Below are positions 46,196-56,484 of a stretch of 64,000 bases of DNA, in pieces. Position 1 is the first letter of the stretch. The number at the start of each line of letters is the position of its first letter. Source of the DNA: Saprospirales bacterium GYS_P2D (GTDB lineage: Bacteria > Bacteroidota > Bacteroidia > Chitinophagales > Saprospiraceae); the NCBI GenBank assembly GCA_009833045.1, contig WUUP01000006.1, positions 273,369 through 337,368 of the forward strand, given 5' to 3'. The position numbers and the translations under genes are program-made. A model generated the notes under the pieces. The model was not told where the DNA came from. It worked only from the letters and a program-made list of their open reading frames with translations, and made no database searches.

Positions 46196-49100
46196 ATGAC
46201 GCTTCCTGTACTCAACAATAATAGTTTTTCTTGGAGTCAGACGAAATGGTTCTCTGTCCTACTCCTATGCCTTTTGGGTATAGGAGCTTATAGTCAGAGC
46301 CTACAGCTATCTCAGTCCGTATCGGATGCTAATCCAGCAGAAGAACAGGCTTTTGAATATCTGATGAACATAGCCTGTAATAGTACTACGGGGGATTGTT
46401 GGGATACTCAGATCACTGGGACTCTACCTGATCATCTTGATTTTATTAGTTTTTCGACTCCTCTACCAGCTGGTGTGGGTAGTGCTACCTATGATCCTGC
46501 TACCCGACAGTATATTATTACTTTTAATCAAGGAGATGGGAATGATCTCGCTCAGGGCTCGACTATCCAGCTTAGTATGCAGGTCATTTTCCCTGAGAAT
46601 ACTTTGACAGGGGCTTCAGCCAATAATGTGGCGACAGCATCAGCAGCGAATGCAGCAAGTGTAAATGCCAGCGCAACCGCTACTGTAAGCAATGGACAGC
46701 GGCCGATAGATGATTTTCCCAATGATAAAAGTGGTACTTGGGCTGTGGTCCCGGGCGGCGAAATATATTGGACTGTTCAGGTAGGAAATATGGGCTATCA
46801 AAATATCACTAATTATGAGGTGGTAGATATGATCCCTAACGGAGTAACATTGACTGAGGTGCGTACTCCCATGTTTGAAGATCTTAACCACCTCGGCGAC
46901 TTATATTATCAGCGATCAGATAGTCCAGGTACTTGGATATGGTGGGACAATTTCAATTTTAATAGTAAAAAATCAAAAAACGTTTCAGACTTAGGTTTGC
47001 CAGGGGGTGTCAATGTCATTGGGATTCGCCTTACCTTAGGTACAATACCAGGGGGAGGTCTATTCAACCCCTATCGGTATAATGATAGCTATGCTACCTC
47101 GATGAATATATATGCCCTCAGCAATGCGTCTGACCCTGATGGTACTACATATACTAACTGTGCATCATGGACAGGTACATTGAGTGGATCTAATATTTCA
47201 GCCACGGACTGTACTACGACTAATATTGATTCTTCTGTAGCCCTGCATCGGCCTTCGGGTAGTATGTTTTATACAGATCTGGATCGCAATCCTATAGAAT
47301 TTGCCACTATTGGCGATACCATTTTAGTGGAGTTTCATTATTACAGTGACCCTGACATGGTAGACGATATCTATGGTGGTGTGATCATGTCTGTACTTCC
47401 TCCGGGATTAGATTTTGTGCCTGGATCTTGGGGCTATGCATGGGATTGTTCTGACAATTTGGATAATCAAGAACCTGTACTTCAATCGGGGACCTTACCA
47501 GATGGCCGTGATTATCTTAGGTTAGTTTATGACAATGATTTTGGAAATGTGTTCAACCTTGAGGCCAACGGATATTGGATGGGATGCGGTTACAATTATC
47601 AAGCCGTCGTCACTCCTGGTACGCCTCTGGGCTGGATAGATGGCAGTTATTATTACAATGCTACCGAGCCGCATTTTACGGACTGTGGGACAGCAGACAC
47701 TGAGGGATACCTCAATGGCTATGCTCCCTCTTACTGCGCAGATCCTTATAATTCGATACAGATTATATTACCTCCATCATCAGCAGGGGTGGATTCTCGA
47801 AAGGAAGTCATCGGTACTTTAGACTCAGACTACTCGAGATATCCAGCGACAGGTACTACTGTACCAGGAGGTCTGTCCAATTATCGAATAACTTTAAAAA
47901 ATCCAAATAGTACCCCTATAGATAATATTGTCATCATTGATGTATTACCAGATATAGGGGATACGGAGGTGCTGGACGGCGGTACAGCTCGTAGCTCTCA
48001 ATGGAGGCCTAATCTCGCACAGCAGATCAGTGTGCCATCGGGAGTCGCCGTACAATATTCTACAGTCAGTAATCCCTGTAGAGATGAACTGGCAGGGAGT
48101 AATCCTACACCTTTCCCCAGTGGCTGTAATACGCCTAACTGGAATGCTGTAGCACCAGCTGATATCACAGATGTGACAGCATTGAGATTCGATCTTTTTG
48201 GTGTCACGCTCAATCAGAATGACTCAGTGGTCATAGAGTGGGATATGCGTGCTCCGGTCAATGCACCTATAGGCGGTGAGGTCTCATGGAATAGTTTTGC
48301 CTATATCGCTCAAAATGCAAGTACTAATGCGACGCTACTACCTGCAGAGCCTATCAAGGTAGGGATACAGACTCAGCCAGGTACCGTCCCTATAGCTGGA
48401 GATTTTGTGTGGGATGACTTAAATGGGAATGGCCTCCAAGACGCTGGTGAGCCAGGCATCGATGGTGTGAGGGTAGCTCTTATAGAAGACACTAATAATA
48501 ATAACATAGCTGAGCCAGGCGGAGCAGACGTCGAGTATACTTGGACGATCTCTGCTAATGGTGGTCAGTATATTTTCTCAGATTTCCCGACAGGGAGGTA
48601 TTTCTTAGAATTTACTAATCTGCCTACAGGCTATGTAGAGACGCATAGAGATGTGGGATCTGATGACGGGATAGACTCTGATGGATTGATCACCGATATT
48701 ATCACCTTTACTGGTACGAGTGATTTTAGAGGGATCGATGTGGGATTATATAATGGAGTACTTCCTCCTTTGTGGTCATGTGCTACGACGCTTTTGAATA
48801 ATAATGATTTTGCTTCTGGCTTTACTTCATGGGCAGACTGGGGCAATACCAGCCTGACTAATGATACTTACGTCGGAGCGAATGCCATGCTCATCAATGG
48901 TGGATCTGGAGGCCGAGGACAGCAGATCCCTGTCAATCCAGGTGAAACCTACACATTGAGCTTTTATGCTAAGCATAATGGTGCCGAAGAGTCATATGGA
49001 GGTATCAACTTTAAAGATGTAAACAATAATACCATCTATGAGCTCAATCGGAGGGTCTATGAAAATACCTATGAGTATCATAGCGTCACTGCTACTGCAC

Positions 49101-52100
49101 CTCCGGGAGCAGTCCGTCTCGAGGTATATGGCTTTAAGCATGCAGGAGGAGGTGCATCCTACTACGATGCATTCTGTCTGGAGCAGGTCAATGATGTCTG
49201 TCCGGGAGGAAGCAAACCTGACGCTGATGCTGATGGCATCTGCCAAGAGTATGACATAGATGATGATAACGATGGTATCAAGGATGAGGATGAAGTCATC
49301 TGTATCGGTGACGTAGGGGCTATGGTGCAGTGGCATCACAATGATCCTGCTGATACAGGTATCCCTGATATTTATGCGCCAGGACTGATTACTTCTGCAG
49401 ATAATGAGGTCTTTGGTACGGGTATTGGAGCATATTTCAATGCTACTTTAGTAAGATTGTCAGGAGTAGACCAGCCCGATCTGGCCAGTGCGATCGCTGA
49501 TGGAGATTACTTAGAGTATTCATTTACGACTGCATCTGCGATTAATTCTTTACATCTGGAGTATTTCGCCCATACTAAGCATGGCGTATCCTCCGGAGCT
49601 CTTATGGACAATTATGGTTATGATTTCACAGTTTTGGTATCCGACGATGGCTTTGTCAGCTCGACACCTATTGTGGATATTGTCACGGTAGATAACAATA
49701 TCAATCCAAGCTTTGAATCATTGAATACAGAAGCTGACGACAATTATTACTACCTCACTCCCAATACTGAATATACCTTCAGAGTATATTTCTACAATAA
49801 AACAACAGATCCAAATGTCGATGCCTTTTTTGATGATTTCATCCTATATGCAGAGTACTGTGATCTGCCTATCGATGTGGATGGTGATGGTGTGGCTAAT
49901 GCTGATGACCTCGATAGTGATAATGATGGTCTCACAGATCTCACCGAGTCTGGACATGGTGCTACGGATACAGATCATGACGGTGTCATCGATGGAGCTA
50001 ACACTGATAGCGGTGTCAATGGACTAGATGATGGAGTAGAGACTACAGCAGATCTGGGTGATATCAATTATGTCATCTCTGATAGTGAGTCTTTGGCCGA
50101 CGGTATCTATGATCCATATGAACTGGACAGTGATGGCGATGGCTGTTATGATACATATGAGGGACTTATTCAGGACAGTGATGGTGATGGTGTCGCAGGT
50201 ACAGGTTTACCTACTGTCGATGCCCGAGGGTTAGTTAGTACAGTTTTATACGATACTCCGCTGAATAATGACTGGCAGAATCCATCTATTAATGTTTGTA
50301 ATCGTGAAATATGTAATAATGGTATAGATGATGATAGTGACGGTCTGGTAGACTGTGATGATGGCGACTGCGACGGTGTCGCTGGCTGTGATATTATCTG
50401 TACTGCACCTGCCATACCATGGCGAAATAACAACTGGATTTTTGGTAATTCGGCATGGTTGGATTTCAGTGATGGTGATCCGATATATAGATCCGGAGCT
50501 AATCTCAATACCATCGAAGGTACTACCGTAGCATCTGGACCTGATGGAGCATTATTGTTTTACTCTAATGGGGTAGAAGTGAGAAATGTCAATCATCAGG
50601 TAATGCCGAATGGTGCTGGATTATTAGGTGGGACGAGTACGACTAATGCAGCTGTAGCTTATCAAAATCCAGCAGATCCAGCGCAGTATTATTTATTCGC
50701 TGCAGATGATGGCGGTAGTCCGGATTCCGTATCGTACTCGATAATTGATATGCGTTTGGACGGTGGTCTCGGTGATGTGACTGCCATTAAAAATATCAAA
50801 ATGGCTGGACGGAGTGAAGGACTCTGTATCATCCCTCATCCTAATGGAGAAGATGCGTGGATAGTAACTATGGACTACACCACACAGACAGTGTATGTCA
50901 CACCACTGACTGCAGCAGGGGTGGGTGCTTCTACGGCATTTACTTACTCTTTTCCAATTAATTTTTCCAATTATGCAAATATTCAAGCCAGTAGTAATTA
51001 TGATCGCATAGTCATCACACGCAATACCGTAAATGGAGGGCTTTACCTTTTCGATTTTGATCCAAATACAGGGACACTCAGTAATGATATCTATATAAGT
51101 ACTGGCGACAAGACCTATGGAGCAGAATTTTCTCCATCTGGTGACTATCTATATATTACCGCTGGATCAGATAGAGAGATCTATCAGCTGACCCTCACAG
51201 GGAATAACACAGCAGCAGATATCTGGTCTTCTAAATATGTATATGAGTACTCGGGCCTTAGTATCTACGGACTGGAGATGGGGCCTAATGGTATCATCTA
51301 TGTGTCCATATATGATAGGAGTATAGGGGGATTTCTTCATCCAGATGAGTATGGTCCCGCTGCACAATACCGAGATAATCTCATACCATCGGTTCCATCC
51401 AATCGTATAAGAGCGGGACTACCTACACTGGTCAATGGTGGTTGTGTATTGCTTCCAGAAGTATGCAATGATGGTATTGACAATGATGGAGATGGATTAG
51501 TGGACTGCGAAGATGGTGACTGCTATCTGGTGGCTAATACTGGTGGACTTGACTATGACGGAGATGGTATAGATGACTATTGTGATCTGGATGATGATAA
51601 TGATGGGATCCCCGATCTCGATGAATGTAATAGTGAGGTATTATTGGATTTGGCTGGTGCGAGTTCAACGATTCTAAACGGGGTTAATATAAGTTCAAGG
51701 ACTACTTTTAATGTCAATGATACAGTGTTTTTTACTCAGGTCGGTGTATTAAGTAATGGTAGAACTATCGATGCACGCATTATTCTTACTTCAGCTACTC
51801 CTGGTGCCTTTTACGATCCCGATATTTCGGCTATTGTTTTGGGCAATTCTGATGGTCCAGATGATGACCACTTGACTTTCATCCTTGAGATTATTGATGC
51901 TGTGACAGGTCAGATTTTACCGTTTAAAGGGCGTGTCATATTCCAGGATATTGATACTGGCAATCTCAGTGACTATACAGAGGTAGTGGGTATCCCTCCA
52001 TATGAGACAGTTTCTTTAGGTGCTAATCTGATGCCCCTTGACTATCAAAACGGCGGCGGTAGCGGACCTGCATATACTACTTTTGGTATCAATCCTGCTG

Positions 52101-52753
52101 TCGCTGGTGATCCTACTGACTGGTATGATGAAACTGCTACCACTCCTGGCAACAGTGCGCACTGGGTTACTGCTCAGTTTAATCGTCCAGCGGGCTTAGA
52201 TATCTCATTTGGGGTCACTGGAACAGATAACTTCATTTCTACCAGAAATCTTCATTTGGACAATGTCTACTTCAGTGACTGTGATCCTGATGGTGACGGC
52301 TATAGCAATGAGTATGATCTGGACAGTGACAATGATGGAATCTATGATGCTGTAGAAGCAGGTCATGGACAGACTCATAGTAACGGTACAATAGTAGCCT
52401 CAGTAGGAGTCAACGGATTAGTGGATAATGTTGAGACTTCTGCCGATAGTGATGTGATCAATTATGGTATATCTGATAGCGAAACTACACCTGATGGCAC
52501 TTACGACCCATATGAATTAGACAGTGATGATGATGGTTGCTTCGATACCATAGAGTCTCAGGTGAGCAGTGCAAATGATTCAGATGGCTATGCGGGATCT
52601 GGTCCACCATCTGTTGATATCAATGGTCGAGTCCTGGGCCAATCCTACAGTACTCCTTCAAATAATTGGTGGCAAGATCCGCTCTATAACTTCTGTCAAT
52701 CCTGCCGTACCGCTACGACTAATCCTCACATCATGTACTACCGTAGTAGGTAG
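46196..52753 (+). CDS. Giant secreted protein: DUF11, SdrD-B, TSP3, MopE-like and beta-propeller domains, novel C-terminal tail
   Basis: The 2185-residue protein has a signal peptide (1-34, ending GAYSQ). Four DUF11-like repeats occupy about 35-715, an SdrD-B-type domain about 735-845 (GDFVWDDLNGNGLQDAGEPG), and a carbohydrate-binding-like sandwich about 865-1000. TSP3 calcium repeats recur around 1007, 1227-1338, 1786 and 2029-2165. A beta-sandwich module lies at about 1038-1220, and MopE-like CNNGIDDDSDGLVDC and CNDGIDNDGDGLVDC units at about 1370 and 1754. A propeller-like region (about 1408-1750) starts NWIFGNSAWLDFSDGDPIYR. There is no classic T9SS sorting domain; the chain ends TNPHIMYYRSR, like the next gene. 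A surface or matrix structural role is inferred. Confidence 0.82.
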   Translation: MTLPVLNNNSFSWSQTKWFSVLLLCLLGIGAYSQSLQLSQSVSDANPAEEQAFEYLMNIACNSTTGDCWDTQITGTLPDHLDFISFSTPLPAGVGSATYDPATRQYIITFNQGDGNDLAQGSTIQLSMQVIFPENTLTGASANNVATASAANAASVNASATATVSNGQRPIDDFPNDKSGTWAVVPGGEIYWTVQVGNMGYQNITNYEVVDMIPNGVTLTEVRTPMFEDLNHLGDLYYQRSDSPGTWIWWDNFNFNSKKSKNVSDLGLPGGVNVIGIRLTLGTIPGGGLFNPYRYNDSYATSMNIYALSNASDPDGTTYTNCASWTGTLSGSNISATDCTTTNIDSSVALHRPSGSMFYTDLDRNPIEFATIGDTILVEFHYYSDPDMVDDIYGGVIMSVLPPGLDFVPGSWGYAWDCSDNLDNQEPVLQSGTLPDGRDYLRLVYDNDFGNVFNLEANGYWMGCGYNYQAVVTPGTPLGWIDGSYYYNATEPHFTDCGTADTEGYLNGYAPSYCADPYNSIQIILPPSSAGVDSRKEVIGTLDSDYSRYPATGTTVPGGLSNYRITLKNPNSTPIDNIVIIDVLPDIGDTEVLDGGTARSSQWRPNLAQQISVPSGVAVQYSTVSNPCRDELAGSNPTPFPSGCNTPNWNAVAPADITDVTALRFDLFGVTLNQNDSVVIEWDMRAPVNAPIGGEVSWNSFAYIAQNASTNATLLPAEPIKVGIQTQPGTVPIAGDFVWDDLNGNGLQDAGEPGIDGVRVALIEDTNNNNIAEPGGADVEYTWTISANGGQYIFSDFPTGRYFLEFTNLPTGYVETHRDVGSDDGIDSDGLITDIITFTGTSDFRGIDVGLYNGVLPPLWSCATTLLNNNDFASGFTSWADWGNTSLTNDTYVGANAMLINGGSGGRGQQIPVNPGETYTLSFYAKHNGAEESYGGINFKDVNNNTIYELNRRVYENTYEYHSVTATAPPGAVRLEVYGFKHAGGGASYYDAFCLEQVNDVCPGGSKPDADADGICQEYDIDDDNDGIKDEDEVICIGDVGAMVQWHHNDPADTGIPDIYAPGLITSADNEVFGTGIGAYFNATLVRLSGVDQPDLASAIADGDYLEYSFTTASAINSLHLEYFAHTKHGVSSGALMDNYGYDFTVLVSDDGFVSSTPIVDIVTVDNNINPSFESLNTEADDNYYYLTPNTEYTFRVYFYNKTTDPNVDAFFDDFILYAEYCDLPIDVDGDGVANADDLDSDNDGLTDLTESGHGATDTDHDGVIDGANTDSGVNGLDDGVETTADLGDINYVISDSESLADGIYDPYELDSDGDGCYDTYEGLIQDSDGDGVAGTGLPTVDARGLVSTVLYDTPLNNDWQNPSINVCNREICNNGIDDDSDGLVDCDDGDCDGVAGCDIICTAPAIPWRNNNWIFGNSAWLDFSDGDPIYRSGANLNTIEGTTVASGPDGALLFYSNGVEVRNVNHQVMPNGAGLLGGTSTTNAAVAYQNPADPAQYYLFAADDGGSPDSVSYSIIDMRLDGGLGDVTAIKNIKMAGRSEGLCIIPHPNGEDAWIVTMDYTTQTVYVTPLTAAGVGASTAFTYSFPINFSNYANIQASSNYDRIVITRNTVNGGLYLFDFDPNTGTLSNDIYISTGDKTYGAEFSPSGDYLYITAGSDREIYQLTLTGNNTAADIWSSKYVYEYSGLSIYGLEMGPNGIIYVSIYDRSIGGFLHPDEYGPAAQYRDNLIPSVPSNRIRAGLPTLVNGGCVLLPEVCNDGIDNDGDGLVDCEDGDCYLVANTGGLDYDGDGIDDYCDLDDDNDGIPDLDECNSEVLLDLAGASSTILNGVNISSRTTFNVNDTVFFTQVGVLSNGRTIDARIILTSATPGAFYDPDISAIVLGNSDGPDDDHLTFILEIIDAVTGQILPFKGRVIFQDIDTGNLSDYTEVVGIPPYETVSLGANLMPLDYQNGGGSGPAYTTFGINPAVAGDPTDWYDETATTPGNSAHWVTAQFNRPAGLDISFGVTGTDNFISTRNLHLDNVYFSDCDPDGDGYSNEYDLDSDNDGIYDAVEAGHGQTHSNGTIVASVGVNGLVDNVETSADSDVINYGISDSETTPDGTYDPYELDSDDDGCFDTIESQVSSANDSDGYAGSGPPSVDINGRVLGQSYSTPSNNWWQDPLYNFCQSCRTATTNPHIMYYRSR

Positions 52754-52982
52754 CGCATTCTTTCTGCTATGAATGAGGGTGATTTCAGATTACTGTGTCT
52801 TTATTAGTGAGCGTTGACCACTTTATATAGACGACATGTTTATGTTGTGTGGAGTACCCGACACTCATCAACAACCAAAAAGTAGTGAAGTATAATCAAA
52901 AGAAGTGTCCATCAAGTATAGTAGAGGTTCCTAAAGCACCTGTGATACAAATCACATATGCCAAACTTGACTATAGTCTGAC
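52754..52982 (+). other. Intergenic spacer with shared leader elements
   Basis: This 229-bp spacer has no gene. ATATAGACGACAT (52825-52837) repeats the element found before the preceding giant gene, and AAAAAGTAGTGAAGTATA (52877-52894) is matched by AAAAGTGGTGAAGTGATA at 56057-56074 before the next gene group. No terminator with a clear T tract is visible. Confidence 0.4.
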
Positions 52983-55946
52983 ATGAGATGGATGAAATAT
53001 ACATCCTTTTGGCTCCTCACTGTCTTTATGCTGATTGGGGCAGTAGAGATTATTGCTCAGTGTGGTACTATCACCAATATTACTTTTTCTGATGGCACTC
53101 CTATCACTAATGGAGGTGTATATCTACTTGATGATCTCAATAACACGGAAGAAATTATTCTGGCGACCAGTGGTGATGTGTATCAGGTAAGTTTAGACCT
53201 TAATGGTCCCATAAATGAATCAACTGTTATCAATAATACTCCTTTTTCACTGGATAATATTGTATTTGAGGTAGGCTACTATACCTTGACTTTAGAGTAT
53301 AGAGATGCCCCGGGACTTAGTGGTAGTTTTTGTGCTCAGATCCAGATTACGTTTAGGATAGCAGATGATACCACTTATAATTATGATGAAGTCGCCTCAG
53401 ACTGGGGGATAAATCTGAATAGGTTCAAAGATGGAGGTCTCGGTTTTGGTGATTATGACAATGATGGAGATCTGGATTTATTAGTGAATACAGATAATAA
53501 CCAAAGCCGCAGTCGTCTCTACCGTAATAATGGGGATCAGACATTCACAGATGTGACCTCATCACTCGCTCCCTACATGCTCACGCAGACTAGAGAGCGA
53601 GTAGTCATATGGGGTGATGTCAATAATGATGGCTGGCTTGACTTCATGCGCAATACCTCTTTTGACGGGATAGAGATCTATCTTCAGCCGACAGGTGGGG
53701 GTGTCTTTGGTGATGGCAGTGGAGGGAGTACGCCACTGATATTTAATGGAAGTAACATATCTGACGGGGTTAATACAGAAGGTGCTGGATTTGTAGACTT
53801 TGACGGCGATGGGGATCTGGATGTAATCTTTGATAATCATAATCATGGTATAGACATCCTACGAAATAACTATGTCAATCATAACAATGGAGCGGTAGTT
53901 AATCCTCCATCCAATTCATTATTTACACATGCTACACCAGGTACAGGCACAGTATTAGGCTTGAGCCAAAGTGCCACCGATGGAGACTATGGTTCATTCA
54001 CGGATGTCAATGATGATGGCTGGGTAGATATTTTTATGCGAAAGCGTGATGAAAATGATTTCTTCCTCAATCAAGGAGGATTTTTTTCAAATGGAGCTGA
54101 TCTGGCACAAGCTAACAATGGTAACAAAGGAGCGGTGAATCTCTACGACTATGATAACGATGGGGATTTTGATGCATTTTGGACGGAGAGCGGAGATAAT
54201 CAAATATTCAGAAATGACAATGACAGCTGGATCCCTCTGGGAGCTGCTACTGGTATACCTACTACATTCACTGGAGGTAATGCTATAGATGAAGTAGTAT
54301 CAGGAGATATTGATAATGATGGTGATATCGATATCCTATTAGTCGGAGATAGGCGATCTCAGCTATATCTTAATCAGCTGAATGATCCAATAAATGGAAG
54401 AAACACTGGGAGCCCTATGACTTTTCAGCTCCTTACGACATACACATTTCACGAGGGGCAAGATGGAGAAGGCGCATCGATGGTCGACATAGATAATGAT
54501 GGAGATCTGGATATCTATATTAATGTGGGGAATAGTGATAATGCACTATACATCAATGATCTCTATGATAGCACCACACCAGAGCTGGCTAAAAACTATC
54601 TCTTTGTAGATGTTCTTGATGATAGGCCAGAGTATATGCGCTCAGGGGCAGAGCGCAGTGCGCTCGGTGCGACAGTAGTACTCGAGGACTGTGATGGTAA
54701 TGTCATCTCAGGTATCCGAGAGCTCAATGGTGGCACTGGTCACGGTACTCAGGATCCACCGATAGTACATTTTGGACTGGCAGATGGACCTGACTTCAGC
54801 TATAGAGTAGTGGTCAAATATCCAAACTGGCGAAATCCTGCTACGGGCCAAATAGAAAGAAAAGAAGTGTCCAAATGGATACGACCGAGTGCGGTTGGCT
54901 CATATCCAGTTACTATACAGTTTAGACCCTCTGATGATGATATACTCTGTCCTGTAGAGATCTGTGACAATGGGATCGATGATGATTTTGACTTTTTGAC
55001 GGACTGCGAAGACCCCGACTGTGAGGGAGTGATAGATACAGATCTTGATGGCCTCAGTGATGCCTGTGATCTCGATGATGACAATGATGGCATCCTCGAT
55101 GTAGATGAGGGAGAATGCAATACCTATATCAACATGGTACGATGGACGCATAATCCTGGCGATCCTGCTCCTAACGATGGGCACCAAAGTCCTGCCTTTG
55201 ATCCGATAGTGGTCGCTTCTGCAGCGAATGAAATCAGTGGGTCAGGTATCTCTGATATTAATGTAGGTCAGTCTCATATCGTCATCGATGGTACTAATGG
55301 ATCATCCCTGTCAGCGGCGATAGGGCTCAATGACTATCTGGAGTATCGGGTGACGACCGTATCCGATTTTGGAGACCGAGCCTACCATTGGAATGCTACA
55401 GGTGTATACAATGCTATGGCCCCATATGGTACAGATGTTAAGTTTGCGATATTGATGTCTGATGACAATTTTAATAGCTATACAGTATGGCGGAGAGATG
55501 TGGCCTATTTAGCAGCTGATAGTTGGAGTTTTGAGTTTTCTACACTTGGAGCTCCTTACCGTAATCAGGTACAAGAAAATACTACCTATACTTTCCGGGT
55601 ATACTTCTATGATTTAGAGGCAGGTACTCGCCATAGTTTTGATGATTTTACGCTATACCTGTGTGGAGCTGATGATACAGATGAGGATGGTATAGCTGAT
55701 TATCATGATCTGGACAGTGATGATGATGGTTGCCAAGATGCGATAGAGGGAGGAGGTAGTTTCACTTCTGATGACCTGCTCAATGACCATCTTGATGGAG
55801 CACAAGATGCAAATGGAGTGCCAGTAGTGGCTAATGGTGGACAGGCTCGTGGAGCCAGTAATGATCCCAATGATATGAGCGCCTGTATTGAAGTTTGCCC
55901 GACGGCCCTGACTAATCCACATATTATGTACTTCCGCCGTCATTAG
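52983..55946 (+). CDS. Secreted FG-GAP/ASPIC-UnbV protein with TSP3 repeats and the same C-terminal tail
   Basis: The 987-residue protein has a signal peptide (1-26, ending EIIAQ). FG-GAP/VCBS-type propeller repeats occupy about 140-520, with units such as DYDNDGDLDLLV and DFDGDGDLDVIF. An ASPIC/UnbV domain follows at about 545-650 (GATVVLEDCDGNVISGIREL and HFGLADG), then a MopE-like CDNGIDDDFDFLTDC unit. Next is a beta-sandwich module (about 713-895) homologous to one in the preceding protein. TSP3 repeats flank that module. It ends CPTALTNPHIMYFRRH, sharing the tail of the gene upstream. A calcium-stabilised surface or secreted adhesive protein is likely; no enzyme motif is seen. Confidence 0.85.
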   Translation: MRWMKYTSFWLLTVFMLIGAVEIIAQCGTITNITFSDGTPITNGGVYLLDDLNNTEEIILATSGDVYQVSLDLNGPINESTVINNTPFSLDNIVFEVGYYTLTLEYRDAPGLSGSFCAQIQITFRIADDTTYNYDEVASDWGINLNRFKDGGLGFGDYDNDGDLDLLVNTDNNQSRSRLYRNNGDQTFTDVTSSLAPYMLTQTRERVVIWGDVNNDGWLDFMRNTSFDGIEIYLQPTGGGVFGDGSGGSTPLIFNGSNISDGVNTEGAGFVDFDGDGDLDVIFDNHNHGIDILRNNYVNHNNGAVVNPPSNSLFTHATPGTGTVLGLSQSATDGDYGSFTDVNDDGWVDIFMRKRDENDFFLNQGGFFSNGADLAQANNGNKGAVNLYDYDNDGDFDAFWTESGDNQIFRNDNDSWIPLGAATGIPTTFTGGNAIDEVVSGDIDNDGDIDILLVGDRRSQLYLNQLNDPINGRNTGSPMTFQLLTTYTFHEGQDGEGASMVDIDNDGDLDIYINVGNSDNALYINDLYDSTTPELAKNYLFVDVLDDRPEYMRSGAERSALGATVVLEDCDGNVISGIRELNGGTGHGTQDPPIVHFGLADGPDFSYRVVVKYPNWRNPATGQIERKEVSKWIRPSAVGSYPVTIQFRPSDDDILCPVEICDNGIDDDFDFLTDCEDPDCEGVIDTDLDGLSDACDLDDDNDGILDVDEGECNTYINMVRWTHNPGDPAPNDGHQSPAFDPIVVASAANEISGSGISDINVGQSHIVIDGTNGSSLSAAIGLNDYLEYRVTTVSDFGDRAYHWNATGVYNAMAPYGTDVKFAILMSDDNFNSYTVWRRDVAYLAADSWSFEFSTLGAPYRNQVQENTTYTFRVYFYDLEAGTRHSFDDFTLYLCGADDTDEDGIADYHDLDSDDDGCQDAIEGGGSFTSDDLLNDHLDGAQDANGVPVVANGGQARGASNDPNDMSACIEVCPTALTNPHIMYFRRH

Positions 55947-56484
55947 GGTACGGCATATTTTCATAACATATTGCGATTTATTTTAATATGTGGCATGATC
56001 CTTGTGATTGAGCAAGCTATTGATATAAGGATATTTCATAAAGTGTAGCATACCGCAAAAGTGGTGAAGTGATACCTTTTGTAAAATTCTTGTCATAATA
56101 TAATAAAGGGAGTAGGGGGGAGGCATAGAATATATGTCTACTCTTGTAGAAGCGATAGAACTTTATGGTTTCTTTTCCCTTCTGATACCAATTGTTGGCC
56201 TTTTATTAATTATTGATATTCGGTTAACAGACTTGACTATACATGAGGAACCAATTATTACCACCTGGCTCGGTGTATGCGTACACTTTTGAGACGCCTG
56301 ATCTATGTCCCCTTTCTGCGGACGTACTTTCTATTTTACAAGACTGGTATAAACATGACTCTGTATGTCACGTAGACGTGACCCTACACTGTATTGATCA
56401 ACTTCAATCAACTTGGCTATGATTAACCTTTACACCCTTATCACAGTGAAAACAGTTTTTGATTCCATTTTAAACTTATTCAAT
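55947..56484 (+). other. 538-bp spacer without a convincing gene
   Basis: The stretch holds AAAAGTGGTGAAGTGATA (56057-56074) and the G-rich element at 56113-56138, both with relatives in the upstream spacers, and the palindrome near 56362-56388. Frames are short and broken by stops. It begins an AT-richer block that extends into the following two genes. It may hold a long leader or a small RNA, but nothing specific can be named. Confidence 0.5.
56362..56388. promoter_or_regulatory. Extended inverted repeat upstream of the DUF7948-like gene
   Basis: GTCACGT (56367-56373), AG and ACGTGAC (56376-56382) form a perfect 7-bp palindrome with a 2-bp centre, extended by TGTA (56362-56365) and TACA (56385-56388). 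There is no T tract, so an operator is more likely than a terminator. Confidence 0.5.

Noticed and set aside
46640-55964. Minus-strand open frames inside the giant secreted genes
   Set aside because: They arise from repetitive Asp/Gly-rich coding sequence read on the other strand and show no independent features.
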